DNA of 54,575 nt from Flavobacteriaceae bacterium (GCA_009693575.1 SHWZ01000012.1:1-54575), one strand, 5' to 3'. Counted from the first letter of the stretch, positions 1 through 8,664 are shown. Translations and numbers: made by a program. The notes: generated from the sequence alone by a model not told the origin.

Positions 1-1368
1 CTCAATTTCGATTTTATGCTGCGTGAGCATGTGTATGTGAGTGCTGTTGTAATCCAAAGCATCAAGCCCAAAAATACTGCAGGCTTCCGCACCAGCTCTC
101 TCTTTTGCATTACCCCACGTGTAGAATGGAAATGGATAGAGGCCGCCATCCCATTTGTGGTAGCACAGAATTACTCTAAATTCAACATTGGTGCCTATGT
201 TCGTTTGGGTCCTATCTATTTGGGTTCGGACAATTTGGGTGGCTTCTTCGGCATCACCACTATCAGTGGATTTGACTTTTACTTTGGAGCGAATATTCCT
301 ATTTTTAGAACCAAAACCAAAGACCGCGATAAAGACGGGGTGAGCGACCGCAAAGACCGTTGTGTGCGTGTGCCTGGAACTTGGGAATTGCGTGGATGTC
401 CTGACCTTGACGGCGATGGCATAGGAGACGATAAGGACAAATGCCCGAATGCGAAGGGCGAGGCCAAGAATGGAGGATGTCCTGACAAGGACGGTGATGG
501 TATTATTGACGAATTGGATATATGCCCTGAAAATGCTGGTCCAGTGGCCAACAAAGGCTGCCCCGACCGAGATAACGATGGTGTGTTTGACCAAAAGGAC
601 AAATGCCCAGACCAAAGTGGACGTCCTGACCTTGACGGTTGCCCTGACACCGACAATGATGGCATCATTGATACGGAAGATGATTGTCCAATGACAGCTG
701 GACCAACAAGCACTAAAGGATGCCCAGACACAGATGGCGATGGAATACTCGACAAAGAAGACCGTTGTCCCGAAAAGATTGGCACAGCATCTAATAAAGG
801 ATGCCCTGATACAGATGGCGATGGCCTGACAGATATTGACGACAAATGCCCCAACCAAGCCGGTAGCCAGAAACTGGGTGGATGCCCAGACCGCGACCTC
901 GACAATGTGCCCGACAACGAAGACAAATGCCCTGACACCTATGGCGACCCGCTGAACGATGGCTGCCCGATAGTGGAAGTGAAAGAAACGGTGAAGAACG
1001 CTGAGCTGAACGCCGAAGAACAGGATATATTGAGAGAAGCATTCGATAACCTAGAATTTGCAACTAACAAGTCAGCAATCAATCTAGACTCGAAAGTGAA
1101 GCTAGATAAGCTGGCCGACATGCTGAAGAAGCACCCTACCTACAAGCTGATAGTGAGCGGACACACCGACAACGTGGGCAAGCCCTCCGCCAACTTAAAT
1201 CTAAGTTCAGACCGTGCTGCAGAGGTTCGCAAGTACATTGTCAGCAAAGGTGTGCCTGCCGCCAGAATCAAGAGTGTAGGGTATGGCGATACCCGACCAG
1301 TGGCTGAAAATGACACAGAGGAAGGCCGTCAGAAAAACCGCCGTGTTGAATTGAAGATAACCAAATAA
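1..1368 (+). CDS. OmpA family outer-membrane protein with thrombospondin type-3 repeats (5' truncated)
   Basis: The frame is open to the first base of the window, so the real start is probably upstream; the ATG at 16 looks internal. The visible N-terminal ~95 residues resemble the end of an outer-membrane barrel (aromatic, alternating strands, ending near FYFGANIPIF). Then come about eight calcium-binding thrombospondin type-3 repeats of the form DxDxDGxxDxxDxC (roughly residues 100-325), each with a Cys-Pro step. The C-terminal ~115 residues are an OmpA peptidoglycan-binding domain (SGHTDNVG, then NLSSDRAAEVRKY and GYGDTRPVAEN, ending QKNRRVEL). This architecture is common in Bacteroidota surface proteins and should tie the outer membrane to peptidoglycan. 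A terminator-like hairpin follows the stop. Family call is firm; the specific role is unknown. Confidence 0.9.
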   Translation, partial: LNFDFMLREHVYVSAVVIQSIKPKNTAGFRTSSLFCITPRVEWKWIEAAIPFVVAQNYSKFNIGAYVRLGPIYLGSDNLGGFFGITTISGFDFYFGANIPIFRTKTKDRDKDGVSDRKDRCVRVPGTWELRGCPDLDGDGIGDDKDKCPNAKGEAKNGGCPDKDGDGIIDELDICPENAGPVANKGCPDRDNDGVFDQKDKCPDQSGRPDLDGCPDTDNDGIIDTEDDCPMTAGPTSTKGCPDTDGDGILDKEDRCPEKIGTASNKGCPDTDGDGLTDIDDKCPNQAGSQKLGGCPDRDLDNVPDNEDKCPDTYGDPLNDGCPIVEVKETVKNAELNAEEQDILREAFDNLEFATNKSAINLDSKVKLDKLADMLKKHPTYKLIVSGHTDNVGKPSANLNLSSDRAAEVRKYIVSKGVPAARIKSVGYGDTRPVAENDTEEGRQKNRRVELKITK

Positions 1369-1420
1369 AGACGTTTATTGAGATGCATTGAACTGCGTCT
1401 TGATTCGTCATAGCACAAAG

Positions 1421-1455
1421 AAGCCCTCGCCAAAAAGCGGGGGCTTCCTATTTTC
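1421..1455 (+). terminator. Rho-independent terminator after the OmpA-family gene
   Basis: A 10-bp stem, AAGCCCTCGC pairing with GCGGGGGCTT (one G-U wobble), closes a CAAAAA loop and is followed by CCTATTTTC. It lies 50 nt after the stop codon and 18 nt before birA. Confidence 0.8.
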
Positions 1456-1472
1456 ATAGTTAACATTGCGAC

Positions 1473-2231
1473 ATGTTCCCTACTAATACACGCATAGTTG
1501 GCCATCAGGTGGTTTACCTGGACGAAACAGACAGCACCAACCTGAAACTGGCTCAGCTGCTTCGCAGCACTGCTATCAAAGAAGGATTTGTGTTGCGGGC
1601 AGGCTTTCAGCAGGCAGGCAAGGGACAAGCAGGCAATGTGTGGAACGGCAGCCCCGAAAGTAATCTGCTATTCTCGGTGCTTTTGAAGCCAAATTTTCTC
1701 CATCCCTCTGAGCAGTTCAGCCTGAGCATGGCAATTTCATTGGCCGTGTACGATTTTGTGGATGTCTTCTTTCCAGGCAGAGTGAAAATTAAATGGAGCA
1801 ACGACCTATTACTCGATGGCAAGAAAGTGTGTGGCATACTCATCGAAAACACCTTGGTTGGCAACAACTTCAAGCAAAGTATAGTAGGCATAGGACTCAA
1901 CGTGAACCAAGATAGCTTCACGCCCCAAGTTCAAAAGGCTACCTCATTCATGCTTCAAGCTAACCAATTTTTTCAGACAGAAGAACTGTTTCCACTTCTA
2001 GTAGAAAAAATTGAAGCCCGCTACCAAGCCCTGAAAGACGGATGGACAAGCAAGCAACGGGAAGAATACCTCAGCAAGCTCTTCAGGAAAGACGAAGAAG
2101 CCCTTTACATCATAGACCACAAGGAAACCTCCGCCACCATCCGTACCGTTGACGAAAGCGGGCAACTGGGGATGGAAATAGACGGACAACTAAGGTTTTT
2201 TGCCAAAAAGGAGATAGCATTTGTTTATTAG
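1473..2231 (+). CDS. birA: Biotin--[acetyl-CoA-carboxylase] ligase (monofunctional BirA)
   Basis: This cytoplasmic enzyme makes biotinyl-AMP and transfers biotin to the carrier lysine of acetyl-CoA carboxylase and similar enzymes. At 252 aa it has the catalytic and C-terminal domains but no N-terminal DNA-binding domain, so it should not act as a repressor. Visible motifs: YLDETDSTN near residue 17, the adenylate-binding loop as QAGKGQAGNVWNG (~50-60; the family usually has GRGR), and KIKWSNDLLLDGKKVCGILIE (~108-128), which carries the catalytic lysine region. The ATG at 1473 follows the upstream terminator closely. Identification is secure from the motif order and length. Confidence 0.93.
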   Translation: MFPTNTRIVGHQVVYLDETDSTNLKLAQLLRSTAIKEGFVLRAGFQQAGKGQAGNVWNGSPESNLLFSVLLKPNFLHPSEQFSLSMAISLAVYDFVDVFFPGRVKIKWSNDLLLDGKKVCGILIENTLVGNNFKQSIVGIGLNVNQDSFTPQVQKATSFMLQANQFFQTEELFPLLVEKIEARYQALKDGWTSKQREEYLSKLFRKDEEALYIIDHKETSATIRTVDESGQLGMEIDGQLRFFAKKEIAFVY

Positions 2232-2235
2232 CCCG

Positions 2236-2257
2236 TGGTTGGCGTCCCCGTCAACCA
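2236..2257. repeat. Intergenic inverted repeat (possible dispersed element)
   Basis: TGGTTG and CAACCA flank GCGTCCCCGT just after the birA stop, giving a 6-bp hairpin. Sequences of the type GTTGGCGTCCCCG recur between genes in Bacteroidota in my recollection. It has no T-run and is a weak terminator candidate. Confidence 0.35.
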
Positions 2258-2318
2258 TAGGTAAAAACCTACCCATCAAGCCTTTCAGCCTTTGCTTGGC
2301 CGTTTAGCCTTAATCGTG

Positions 2319-2326
2319 TATTTTTG
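2319..2326 (+). promoter_or_regulatory. TAnnTTTG -7 element upstream of pdhA
   Basis: TATTTTTG lies 17 nt before the pdhA ATG, with TTG (part of a -33 box) 20 nt further upstream at 2296-2298. This matches the Bacteroidota sigma-ABfr promoter pattern. Confidence 0.6.
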
Positions 2327-2343
2327 CCCCTCATTTTCCAAAA

Positions 2344-3348
2344 ATGGGCAAAGACAAATCTACCTATCCAAAAGAGACCTACCTGAAGTGGTATGAGGAC
2401 ATGCTGCTGATGCGTCGGTTTGAGGAAAAGGCTGCCCAACTCTATGGCCAGCAGAAGATAAAAGGATTTTGCCACCTGTACATTGGGCAAGAGGCTGTAG
2501 TAGCAGGAACTATGAGTGCCCTCAATGCCGACGACCGCCTGATAACCGCCTACCGCGACCATGCCCATGCCATTGCTTGTGGCATTCCTGCCAAGGAGGT
2601 GATGGCCGAATTGTATGGCAAAGCAACCGGATGCAGCAAGGGAAAGGGTGGCAGTATGCACATGTTCAGCAAGGAACACAACTTTTTTGGCGGCCACGGC
2701 ATCGTGGGTGGACAGATACCCTTGGGTGCAGGTATTGCCTTTGCCGACCAATACCGTGGAGGTAAGCAGGTGACAGTGTGCTACATGGGCGATGGGGCGG
2801 TGAGGCAGGGGGCTTTGCACGAAACGTTCAACATGGCTATGCTATGGAAATTGCCAGTGATATTTGTGTGCGAAAACAATGGATACGCCATGGGTACTTC
2901 GGTGGAACGCACCACCAACATGACTGATATATACAAGATTGGATTGGGTTATGATATGCCTTCAAAGGCTGTGGATGGCATGAAATGCGAAACGGTGCAT
3001 GAAGCCATCGCAGAAGCTGCTGAACGTGCAAGGACTGGCAATGGGCCTACCTTTTTGGAGATACGCACCTACCGTTACCGTGGCCACAGCATGAGCGACC
3101 CGGCCAAATATCGTAGTAAGGAAGAAGTGGAAGATTACAAGACCAACAAAGACCCACTGGAGCAATGCAAGGCCGTAATTGCAAAGAATAAATGGATGAA
3201 CGAAGCTGATTTTGAAACCCTTGAAAACAAAATAGAAGCCCATGTGGCCGAGGCAGTGGAATTCGCTGAGAACTCACCTTGGCCTACCCCCGACGAACTT
3301 TACAAAGATGTGTATGTGGAAGAGGATTATCCTTTCATCATGGACTGA
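2344..3348 (+). CDS. pdhA: Pyruvate dehydrogenase E1 component, alpha subunit
   Basis: This is the alpha subunit of the thiamine-diphosphate decarboxylase that starts conversion of pyruvate to acetyl-CoA; it works with an E1 beta subunit, E2 and E3 in the cytoplasm. The 334-aa length is typical of a separate alpha chain. The thiamine diphosphate/Mg motif starts with GDGAVRQG near residue 149 and ends in CENN about 30 residues later. The conserved loop YRYRGHSMSDPAKYR lies near 243-258. The N-terminal stretch (MLLMRRFEEKAAQLYGQQKI, FCHLYIGQEAV) is also typical. No E1 beta gene follows; the next gene is a TPR protein, so the partner must be elsewhere. A branched-chain 2-oxoacid E1 alpha is less likely. 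Confidence 0.93.
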   Translation: MGKDKSTYPKETYLKWYEDMLLMRRFEEKAAQLYGQQKIKGFCHLYIGQEAVVAGTMSALNADDRLITAYRDHAHAIACGIPAKEVMAELYGKATGCSKGKGGSMHMFSKEHNFFGGHGIVGGQIPLGAGIAFADQYRGGKQVTVCYMGDGAVRQGALHETFNMAMLWKLPVIFVCENNGYAMGTSVERTTNMTDIYKIGLGYDMPSKAVDGMKCETVHEAIAEAAERARTGNGPTFLEIRTYRYRGHSMSDPAKYRSKEEVEDYKTNKDPLEQCKAVIAKNKWMNEADFETLENKIEAHVAEAVEFAENSPWPTPDELYKDVYVEEDYPFIMD

Positions 3349-3393
3349 ACCTTTTCCTAAACTTAAAACAAAGACCCTAAACTAAAAACTAAA

Positions 3394-4113
3394 ATGGCAC
3401 AAAACGACAACATAGAAAACGAAGACGTGAACGTAGAAACTGTGGAGCAAATTCCTCGCAGGCGTTCTACTGACAGTATCAACGGCTTCATGCAAGACAA
3501 CCGCAGGATGCTGGTATACGGCGGTGGTGGTCTGCTGGCCATAGTGGCACTCATTTTTGGCTACAAATATTTTATCTCAGCCCCCATGGAATTGGAAGCT
3601 GAAGCTAAGGTACATCAAGCCGAAGCATACTATGGTATGGATAGCGTAAACCTTGCACTGAAAGGCGATGGCATGCACCCCGGTCTGAAAGAAGTAGCCG
3701 ATGACTATGCCGGAACGAAAGCTGGAAAGCGTGCAGCCTACTATTTGGGTATGAACCTGCTCAATACTGGCAAATTCGATGAAGCCATTGAATATTTGGA
3801 GAACTACGACCTTGGCGATAAGATTGTACAGCCACTGGCCATTGGTGCAATCGGCGATTGTTATTCAGAAAAGAACGAGTTGGAGAAAGCTGCTAGCTAC
3901 TACCTGAAAGCCGCCGAAAGCAGCAAGCTCGATTTTCCTGCTCCACGCTTCTACAAAAAAGCAGGCGTAGTATATGAGCAACTAAAGGACTATGATAAAG
4001 CCCTGAGCGTGTACGAAACTATCCAAAAGGAACACCCAAAGAGCCAAGAGGCTTATGAAATGGATAAGTATATTGCCCGTGCCAAGACCATGCTCGGCAA
4101 AGAGGAGGAATAG
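3394..4113 (+). CDS. Membrane-anchored tetratricopeptide repeat protein
   Basis: The 239-aa protein has an acidic, then arginine-rich N-terminus (RRRSTD near residue 22), one transmembrane segment (LVYGGGGLLAIVALIFGYKY, ~36-56) and a C-terminal domain of about three TPR-like helical pairs, for example YYLGMNLLNTGKFDEAIEYL, GAIGDCYSEKNELEKAASYY and FYKKAGVVYEQLKDYDKALS. The layout (single N-terminal anchor, periplasmic TPRs) resembles YfgM-type proteins, which help folding or stress signalling at the envelope, but that role is inferred by architecture only. It sits 45 nt after pdhA on the same strand. No SD is visible; the leader is A-rich. Confidence 0.85.
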   Translation: MAQNDNIENEDVNVETVEQIPRRRSTDSINGFMQDNRRMLVYGGGGLLAIVALIFGYKYFISAPMELEAEAKVHQAEAYYGMDSVNLALKGDGMHPGLKEVADDYAGTKAGKRAAYYLGMNLLNTGKFDEAIEYLENYDLGDKIVQPLAIGAIGDCYSEKNELEKAASYYLKAAESSKLDFPAPRFYKKAGVVYEQLKDYDKALSVYETIQKEHPKSQEAYEMDKYIARAKTMLGKEEE

Positions 4114-4206
4114 TCACTACTAAAAAATATTGCAGAAGTCCCTCCATGCCAGAATTCTAAGGCTGGGTCTTTTTGTTTGCCAATGGTTAGATTTCTTTAC
4201 CAAGCA

Positions 4207-4593
4207 TTAATCCACGAAAAATTCCGTTATTGGCTTGAAGTAATGCTCAATCCAGCCTTTCTTATAGTGACTGTTTTTATCTGTCAAGTTGCTGTGTTTC
4301 AAAGTGAGTTTTGTCCGGTTAGGCTCTAGTTCCTCCAAACTGATTTCAACAATAGAATCTGGCCGCGTCTCTGGGAAATCGGTTGTTCTCCAATGCTGTA
4401 GTATTTTGGAGTTAGGTTCAAGAAAAATATTCCTGCCAGTGATATATTCATCCCAGGCCGAAAAGTCGTCGCCAACTACATTGGTAATGTCGGCCTCGCC
4501 ACCCGTCATGGCTTCGTGTTGCAAGCTGTCGAGCCAGTCGGTGTAAAGCTTTTGGGGGGTGGTGTTAAATTCATGTGTCAGTTCATATTCCAT
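4207..4593 (-). CDS. SRPBCC / AHSA1-like domain protein
   Basis: This 128-aa protein has the START-like SRPBCC fold signature of the AHSA1 group: an N-terminal ELTHEFNTTPQKLYTDWLDS, a central GGEADITNVVGDDFSAWDEY and ITGRNIFLEPNSKILQHWRTTDFP, and C-terminal strands ending with a helix (WIEHYFKPITEFF). Such proteins bind small hydrophobic ligands or act as Hsp90 co-factors; the ligand here cannot be told. It is convergent with the TPR gene, and a small unknown gene lies 56 nt upstream on the same strand. Family confidence is high, function unknown. Confidence 0.85.
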   Translation of the reverse strand: MEYELTHEFNTTPQKLYTDWLDSLQHEAMTGGEADITNVVGDDFSAWDEYITGRNIFLEPNSKILQHWRTTDFPETRPDSIVEISLEELEPNRTKLTLKHSNLTDKNSHYKKGWIEHYFKPITEFFVD

Positions 4594-4649
4594 GATTTCG
4601 TTTATTGTGGTGGTGTCTGGAGTGATGTCAGGTGGAAAAACCTGACAAT

Positions 4650-4907
4650 TTACTTCGTCCGCATTTTGTTGCCCTTAGCTTCATGGGTTACTTCGGCTAG
4701 TCCAAGAGTTTCCATTAGTGGGGGTATATACATTCCGAACCTTCCTCGAAGACCTTTCTTCAAACCGTACCAACCGCCAACTGGATTGTTGGTTGCCCGC
4801 CCCCATGCTTCTACAGTTCCATCTTTTGCTGGCTTTTGTTCATCGGCACTCCCCAATTCCATCCAGTCACCGTTTTTTTCAGCATGGCGTGTAAGTCTGT
4901 CAGGCAT
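4650..4907 (-). CDS. Hypothetical small basic protein (85 aa)
   Basis: I do not recognise this ORF. It encodes a soluble, Gly/Lys/Arg-rich 85-aa polypeptide without signal peptide or membrane segment. The central part (GRATNNPVGGWYGLKKGLRG) and the charged end (THEAKGNKMRTK) read like a real protein. It is on the same strand as, and 56 nt upstream of, the SRPBCC gene, so a shared transcript is possible. Against it: shortness and no good promoter close to the start. It could also be the remnant of a longer gene, since 335 gene-free bases lie upstream. Confidence 0.4.
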   Translation of the reverse strand: MPDRLTRHAEKNGDWMELGSADEQKPAKDGTVEAWGRATNNPVGGWYGLKKGLRGRFGMYIPPLMETLGLAEVTHEAKGNKMRTK

Positions 4908-5242
4908 TGATAGTCGTAGTGTAACACCGTTTTACCTACTGTGCATACTAGTCCTTCACATCCCTGTGCATGGTGTATTCAGATGAAAGTGGTGGGGTTT
5001 TTAATACCCATGGGTTTTCTTTTGTCCCGTGTTCCATTGTTTTTTTTTCTGCGAATGTACTGTGAATTTGTGATTTGATGATCAATCTAAGTGTTCACTT
5101 ACTTGTAAATACCTTTGTCTAGCATTTACCTGATGCGTTTAACCAATGGCTCAGCTTTCATGAATAGAAAATTGGTGACAATCAAAAATAAAATAGCAAT
5201 TCTGTCGTCTAGCTATGGCAACTAGAAGTAGAACAAAATTCA
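4908..5242. other. Gene-free stretch of 335 bp
   Basis: AT-rich sequence between the 85-aa ORF and the 3' end of the EamA gene. I see no convincing ORF or RNA. A CAAAAATA at 5183-5190 (TATTTTTG on the minus strand) could be a promoter, but it is ~275 nt from the nearest start. Confidence 0.4.
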
Positions 5243-6166
5243 TCAAGCACCATCTCGCCACAAGAGTATTATCACTCCAGCCAGAGAGATGGCAGTGTAC
5301 ACCCACAGCACAGGTCGTATTCTTTCTTTTGAAAAAAAGTAAGAGAACAATAGAACAGTGATTGGCAGAAGGGCAAAAATAGTTTGAGCAACTGAAACTT
5401 TGATAAGCCCAATGGCCGCTATACTGAATGATACCCCAAGCACCGGGCCGAAAATGGTACCCATCAGTACAAATCGAGAATCTTTAAGTCTATGCAAAAA
5501 CGGTCGGATAAATACGGTGTTTTTTTGCCTAAAAATATCCATAAGGAAGATGGCCAAGAATGCTACCAACATGCGGATGAAGGTGATTTGAATTGGATGG
5601 ATTTTCGGGTAAATACTATCCATTCCTATTTTGGAGAAAACCAAACCAACGCCCTGAGATAAGGCAGCCATAGCTGCAGCAAAAAGCCCGAATGCATAGT
5701 TTTTACTTTCACGCTGTTGGAGCTTACCTTGGCTTGCTTTGTTGCTTATCAACAAATAGATACCAGCAAGACTGATTGTCATCCCAATTATACCAATGGC
5801 ATTGAGGTCTTCGCCAAGCAAGGGCATACCTAATAGAAAAGCGGCAACAGGGGCTAGCACAGTGAACATACTTGTGCGGCCAGGGCCAATGAGTGCAAAG
5901 GCAGTAAACCCAAAAAAATCGCCAATTGCCAAGCCAACCACACCCGAAAGTCCCAACCATAGCCATTGCTTGGGATGGATATTCAGTAGGTTACTTAGCT
6001 GAACGTGGCCAATAGTTAAAGCCAAAATACCTAAGAAAATAACTGCAAGTAGTAGCCTAAACTTGTTTACCAGAGCTGGAGAGAATAATTCACTGGCTTT
6101 GGAGAAACTATGAACACCAAGTGTCCAACATAGTAGCGTTAGCAAGGCATACGCTTCGCCAGTCAT
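5243..6166 (-). CDS. EamA/DMT-superfamily transporter
   Basis: The 307-aa protein is almost wholly hydrophobic and has two EamA-type halves, as expected for ten-helix drug/metabolite transporters in the inner membrane. The first half contains GLSGVVGLAIGDFFGFTAF (~95-115) and the second the related PVLGVSFSIAAIGLIKVSVA (~240-260), the typical internal duplication. The start overlaps nothing but sits 1 nt after the DUF4293 stop, so the two are probably translated from one mRNA. The substrate (amino acid, nucleotide or other metabolite efflux) cannot be predicted. Confidence 0.88.
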   Translation of the reverse strand: MTGEAYALLTLLCWTLGVHSFSKASELFSPALVNKFRLLLAVIFLGILALTIGHVQLSNLLNIHPKQWLWLGLSGVVGLAIGDFFGFTAFALIGPGRTSMFTVLAPVAAFLLGMPLLGEDLNAIGIIGMTISLAGIYLLISNKASQGKLQQRESKNYAFGLFAAAMAALSQGVGLVFSKIGMDSIYPKIHPIQITFIRMLVAFLAIFLMDIFRQKNTVFIRPFLHRLKDSRFVLMGTIFGPVLGVSFSIAAIGLIKVSVAQTIFALLPITVLLFSYFFSKERIRPVLWVYTAISLAGVIILLWRDGA

Positions 6167-6167
6167 A

Positions 6168-6653
6168 TCAGCGTATACGGTCGGCTGAGCGGATCAGTTC
6201 TTCATCTTTGCGAAGAGCCCGCATCGCAAGATGGTTAAAAATTAAGAGGCTAGCAAGCATCATCAGTTTGCCAATACTTCCCATCGTAATGCTATCTATT
6301 GAAATTTCATCGCTCAGTTGCTTGAACCATTCATTGGTGATGCTTGCAATTAGAATCACAATTAACACATAATTGAGGAGACAAAAAGCATTTTGAAGGT
6401 TGCGGTTGCGAAACAAAAATATGTTCAAAAAGGACAAGCAAGAAAGTAGGCCAAGTAGAATGGCAATGTAGGTAAAATCCTCAATCGTAATAATCCCTCC
6501 CGATTCAATCTGATGGAAAAAACCTATAGCTGTTAATTTATAGGTTCTTTGTTCCTGCATCAGTATGTGGCCAGCTATGATAGGGGTATAAAGGAACCAT
6601 AAACATATGGTTGCCATGATTAACATATAAAGATGTTGTATTCGTTGTATCAT
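6168..6653 (-). CDS. DUF4293 family membrane protein
   Basis: This is a 161-aa, four-helix integral membrane protein. It starts with MIQRIQHLYMLIMATICLW, the hallmark of the Bacteroidota-specific DUF4293 family, and has further hydrophobic segments around residues 55-80, 85-110 and 125-145. The short charged tail (RALRKDEELIRSADRIR) should be cytoplasmic. The function of the family is unknown. The gene lies between the pseudouridine synthase gene and the EamA transporter (gaps of 51 and 1 nt), all on the minus strand, suggesting an operon. Confidence 0.88.
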   Translation of the reverse strand: MIQRIQHLYMLIMATICLWFLYTPIIAGHILMQEQRTYKLTAIGFFHQIESGGIITIEDFTYIAILLGLLSCLSFLNIFLFRNRNLQNAFCLLNYVLIVILIASITNEWFKQLSDEISIDSITMGSIGKLMMLASLLIFNHLAMRALRKDEELIRSADRIR

Positions 6654-6704
6654 TTTTGGAAAATATTGCCGCGAATATGCGGTATTTTTATTAAAAAATA
6701 ATAA

Positions 6705-8645
6705 TTAGCCCCTACGAAGGAGGTTAACTTCTTTATCACTTAACATCCTGCACTCACCTCGTTTCAAACCAGTCTTTGTGAGACCTGCATAGACAGTCCT
6801 ATCCAATTTATCCAGTTTGTAACCGAGGCTTTCGAACATACGGTGCACAATATGGTTTTTGCCGCTGTGTATTTCTACAAATAGAGTCTGCTTGTCATTT
6901 GGATTTTTGTATTCAAGGGCATCAGGCTTTACAAATCCGTCTTCCAATTCTACGCCATCAGAAAGTTGCCTAAAATCAGCTCCTGTCAACGGTTTGTCGG
7001 TAGTGGCTATGTACACTTTTTTAACTTCGTATCTAGGGTGCATGAGCCGCTCGGCCAAGTCGCCATCATTGGTGAGCAATATCAGTCCAGTGGTGTTGCG
7101 GTCAAGTCGGCCTACAGGTGTCACCCTTTCGCTGCATACTCCTTTTATCAAGTCCATCACTGTCTTACGTTCAAATTCATCTTCCATGGTAGTGATATAA
7201 TCCTTGGGCTTGTTCAGCAATATGTATGCTTTGGATTCTTGGGTAATTCCTTTGCCATTGTATGTCACCACATCACCAGGCATTACTCGGCTTCCAAGCA
7301 CGGTTATCACTACATCGTTTATTTTTACCAATCCGGCCTCTATGAGCTTGTCGGCATCTCTGCGGGCTGCTATTCCAGCATTGCTTAGGTACTTATTCAG
7401 ACGAACCCCTTTGCTATCATCGGGCGGAGCGAGCGGGGCTATTATTCTTTTTCGAGGCTCTTTGCGTTCAAAGTTATCACGTTTGGCATAGCTACTGCGG
7501 CCACGCTCAAATGGAGGTTTGCTATCAAAGTCTCTGTGTCTTACTTGTCTGCCATAACCACCTCCTTGTCCATAACGAGATTTTGGAGCATCACCCTCAG
7601 CTGGCTTTTCGCCAGCCTTCACAAATCCACCATTTGTCCTTGGTGTGTAACTACGGACTTCATCGTTGCCACCATCATCACGCCTTGTAGGAGCATAGCT
7701 TTTATCATTGTCTCTTTCTCTGCTAGGAAAACGTTTCTCTGTGAATGGACGTTCCGGACGGTCACCGTATCGTGGTGCGGCATCTCCTCGGTAGCTTGGA
7801 CGGTCATTCGATTCTTGTTTGTTGTATGGACGCTTAGTGCTATATTCTCTTTCGCCACCTCTGAAAGATGGACGTGAGGTACGGCCATTATCTCCGTGCT
7901 TACCTTCATCCTTTTGAATTCGGTAGGCTGGTTTTAATCCTCTATCAGGAGAATCGCTTCGGTAAGGTGGGCGAGAGTTTCTGTTGTCTCCGCCTTCGTC
8001 CCTTCGGAATGGTGGACGTGAGCCTCTATCAGGAGAATCGCTTCGGTAAGGTGGGCGTGAGTTTCTGTTGTCTCCACTTTCTTCTCTTCGGCCTCTGAAT
8101 GGTGGCCGTGAATCGCCGCCTTCTTCCCTTCGAAACGGTGGACGTGAGCCTCTATCTGGAGAATCGCTGCGGTAAGGCGGGCGTGAGTTTCTGTTGTCTC
8201 CTCCTTCTTCTCTTCGGCCTCTGTATGGTGGCCGTGAATCGCCGCCTTCTTCTCTTCGAAACGGTGGACGTGAGCCTCTATCTGGAGAATCGCTGCGGTA
8301 AGGCGGGCGTGAGTTTCTGTTGTCTCCTCCTTCTTCTCTTCGGCCTCTGTATGGTGGCCGTGAATCACCACCTTCTTCTCTTCGAAACGGTTGACGTGAG
8401 CCTCTATCTGGAGAATCGCTGCGGTAAGGCGGGCGTGAGTTTCTGTTGTCTCCACTTTCTTCTCTTCGGCCTCTGAATGGTGGCCGTGAATCGCCACCTT
8501 CTTCCCTCTTGCGATAAGTTGGCCGTTCACTTCTATCTACTCTCTCCCCGCTCTCCACCTTATTGTACGAGCGTTTTTCACCTTCACCCTTTGGTCCTCT
8601 TCCTGCTTTTCTGTCCCCGTTCACTTTTGAAAATTTGTTTGGCAT
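6705..8645 (-). CDS. RluB/RsuA-family rRNA pseudouridine synthase with a long Arg-rich repeat N-terminus
   Basis: The C-terminal ~240 residues are a standard pseudouridine synthase: an S4 RNA-binding domain (GVRLNKYLSNAGIAARRDAD, ~415-435) and the catalytic motif PVGRLDRNTTGLILLTNDG with the nucleophilic Asp (~505-520). It should convert uridine to pseudouridine in 23S or 16S rRNA. The N-terminal ~410 residues are disordered and rich in Arg, Gly, Asp, Ser and Pro; about four near-identical 42-residue units contain SRPPFRREEGGDSRPPYRGR, and single shorter units follow. Many Bacteroidota homologues carry such a tail, probably an RNA-binding extension. In family members the end motif is GKNRQVRRM; here it is GKNHIVHRMFESLG. 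A TAnnTTTG element lies 19 nt upstream of the start. Confidence 0.9.
   Translation of the reverse strand: MPNKFSKVNGDRKAGRGPKGEGEKRSYNKVESGERVDRSERPTYRKREEGGDSRPPFRGRREESGDNRNSRPPYRSDSPDRGSRQPFRREEGGDSRPPYRGRREEGGDNRNSRPPYRSDSPDRGSRPPFRREEGGDSRPPYRGRREEGGDNRNSRPPYRSDSPDRGSRPPFRREEGGDSRPPFRGRREESGDNRNSRPPYRSDSPDRGSRPPFRRDEGGDNRNSRPPYRSDSPDRGLKPAYRIQKDEGKHGDNGRTSRPSFRGGEREYSTKRPYNKQESNDRPSYRGDAAPRYGDRPERPFTEKRFPSRERDNDKSYAPTRRDDGGNDEVRSYTPRTNGGFVKAGEKPAEGDAPKSRYGQGGGYGRQVRHRDFDSKPPFERGRSSYAKRDNFERKEPRKRIIAPLAPPDDSKGVRLNKYLSNAGIAARRDADKLIEAGLVKINDVVITVLGSRVMPGDVVTYNGKGITQESKAYILLNKPKDYITTMEDEFERKTVMDLIKGVCSERVTPVGRLDRNTTGLILLTNDGDLAERLMHPRYEVKKVYIATTDKPLTGADFRQLSDGVELEDGFVKPDALEYKNPNDKQTLFVEIHSGKNHIVHRMFESLGYKLDKLDRTVYAGLTKTGLKRGECRMLSDKEVNLLRRG
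7925..8515. repeat. Tandem ~126-bp repeats inside the pseudouridine synthase gene
   Basis: About four imperfect in-frame units of ~126 bp (42 codons) encode RGG/RPPYR-type sequence; the last unit is internally shortened. The unit length is a multiple of three and the units lack stop codons in other frames, so long shadow ORFs appear (7934-8530 minus and 8099-8476 plus). Such an array can vary in copy number by slippage or recombination. Confidence 0.85.
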
Positions 8646-8664
8646 CTGTAATAAAAATAGCCTG

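Noticed and set aside
279-938. Long antisense ORF (219 codons)
   Set aside because: It is opposite the thrombospondin-3 repeats; periodic GAxGGx codons make the antisense frame open. The Ser/Pro/Gly-rich product has no domain.
4516-4986. 156-codon plus-strand ORF
   Set aside because: It overlaps the SRPBCC start and the small minus-strand ORF, and its product (hydrophobic with many Ser/Pro) has no recognisable domain.
7925-8515. CRISPR-like direct repeats
   Set aside because: Units are ~126 bp, tandem without spacers, and in frame with a conserved enzyme.
7934-8530. 198-codon minus-strand ORF and 125-codon plus-strand ORF (8099-8476)
   Set aside because: Both are frame shadows of the 126-bp Arg-rich repeats, which lack stops in these frames; the products are repetitive and unrelated to known proteins.
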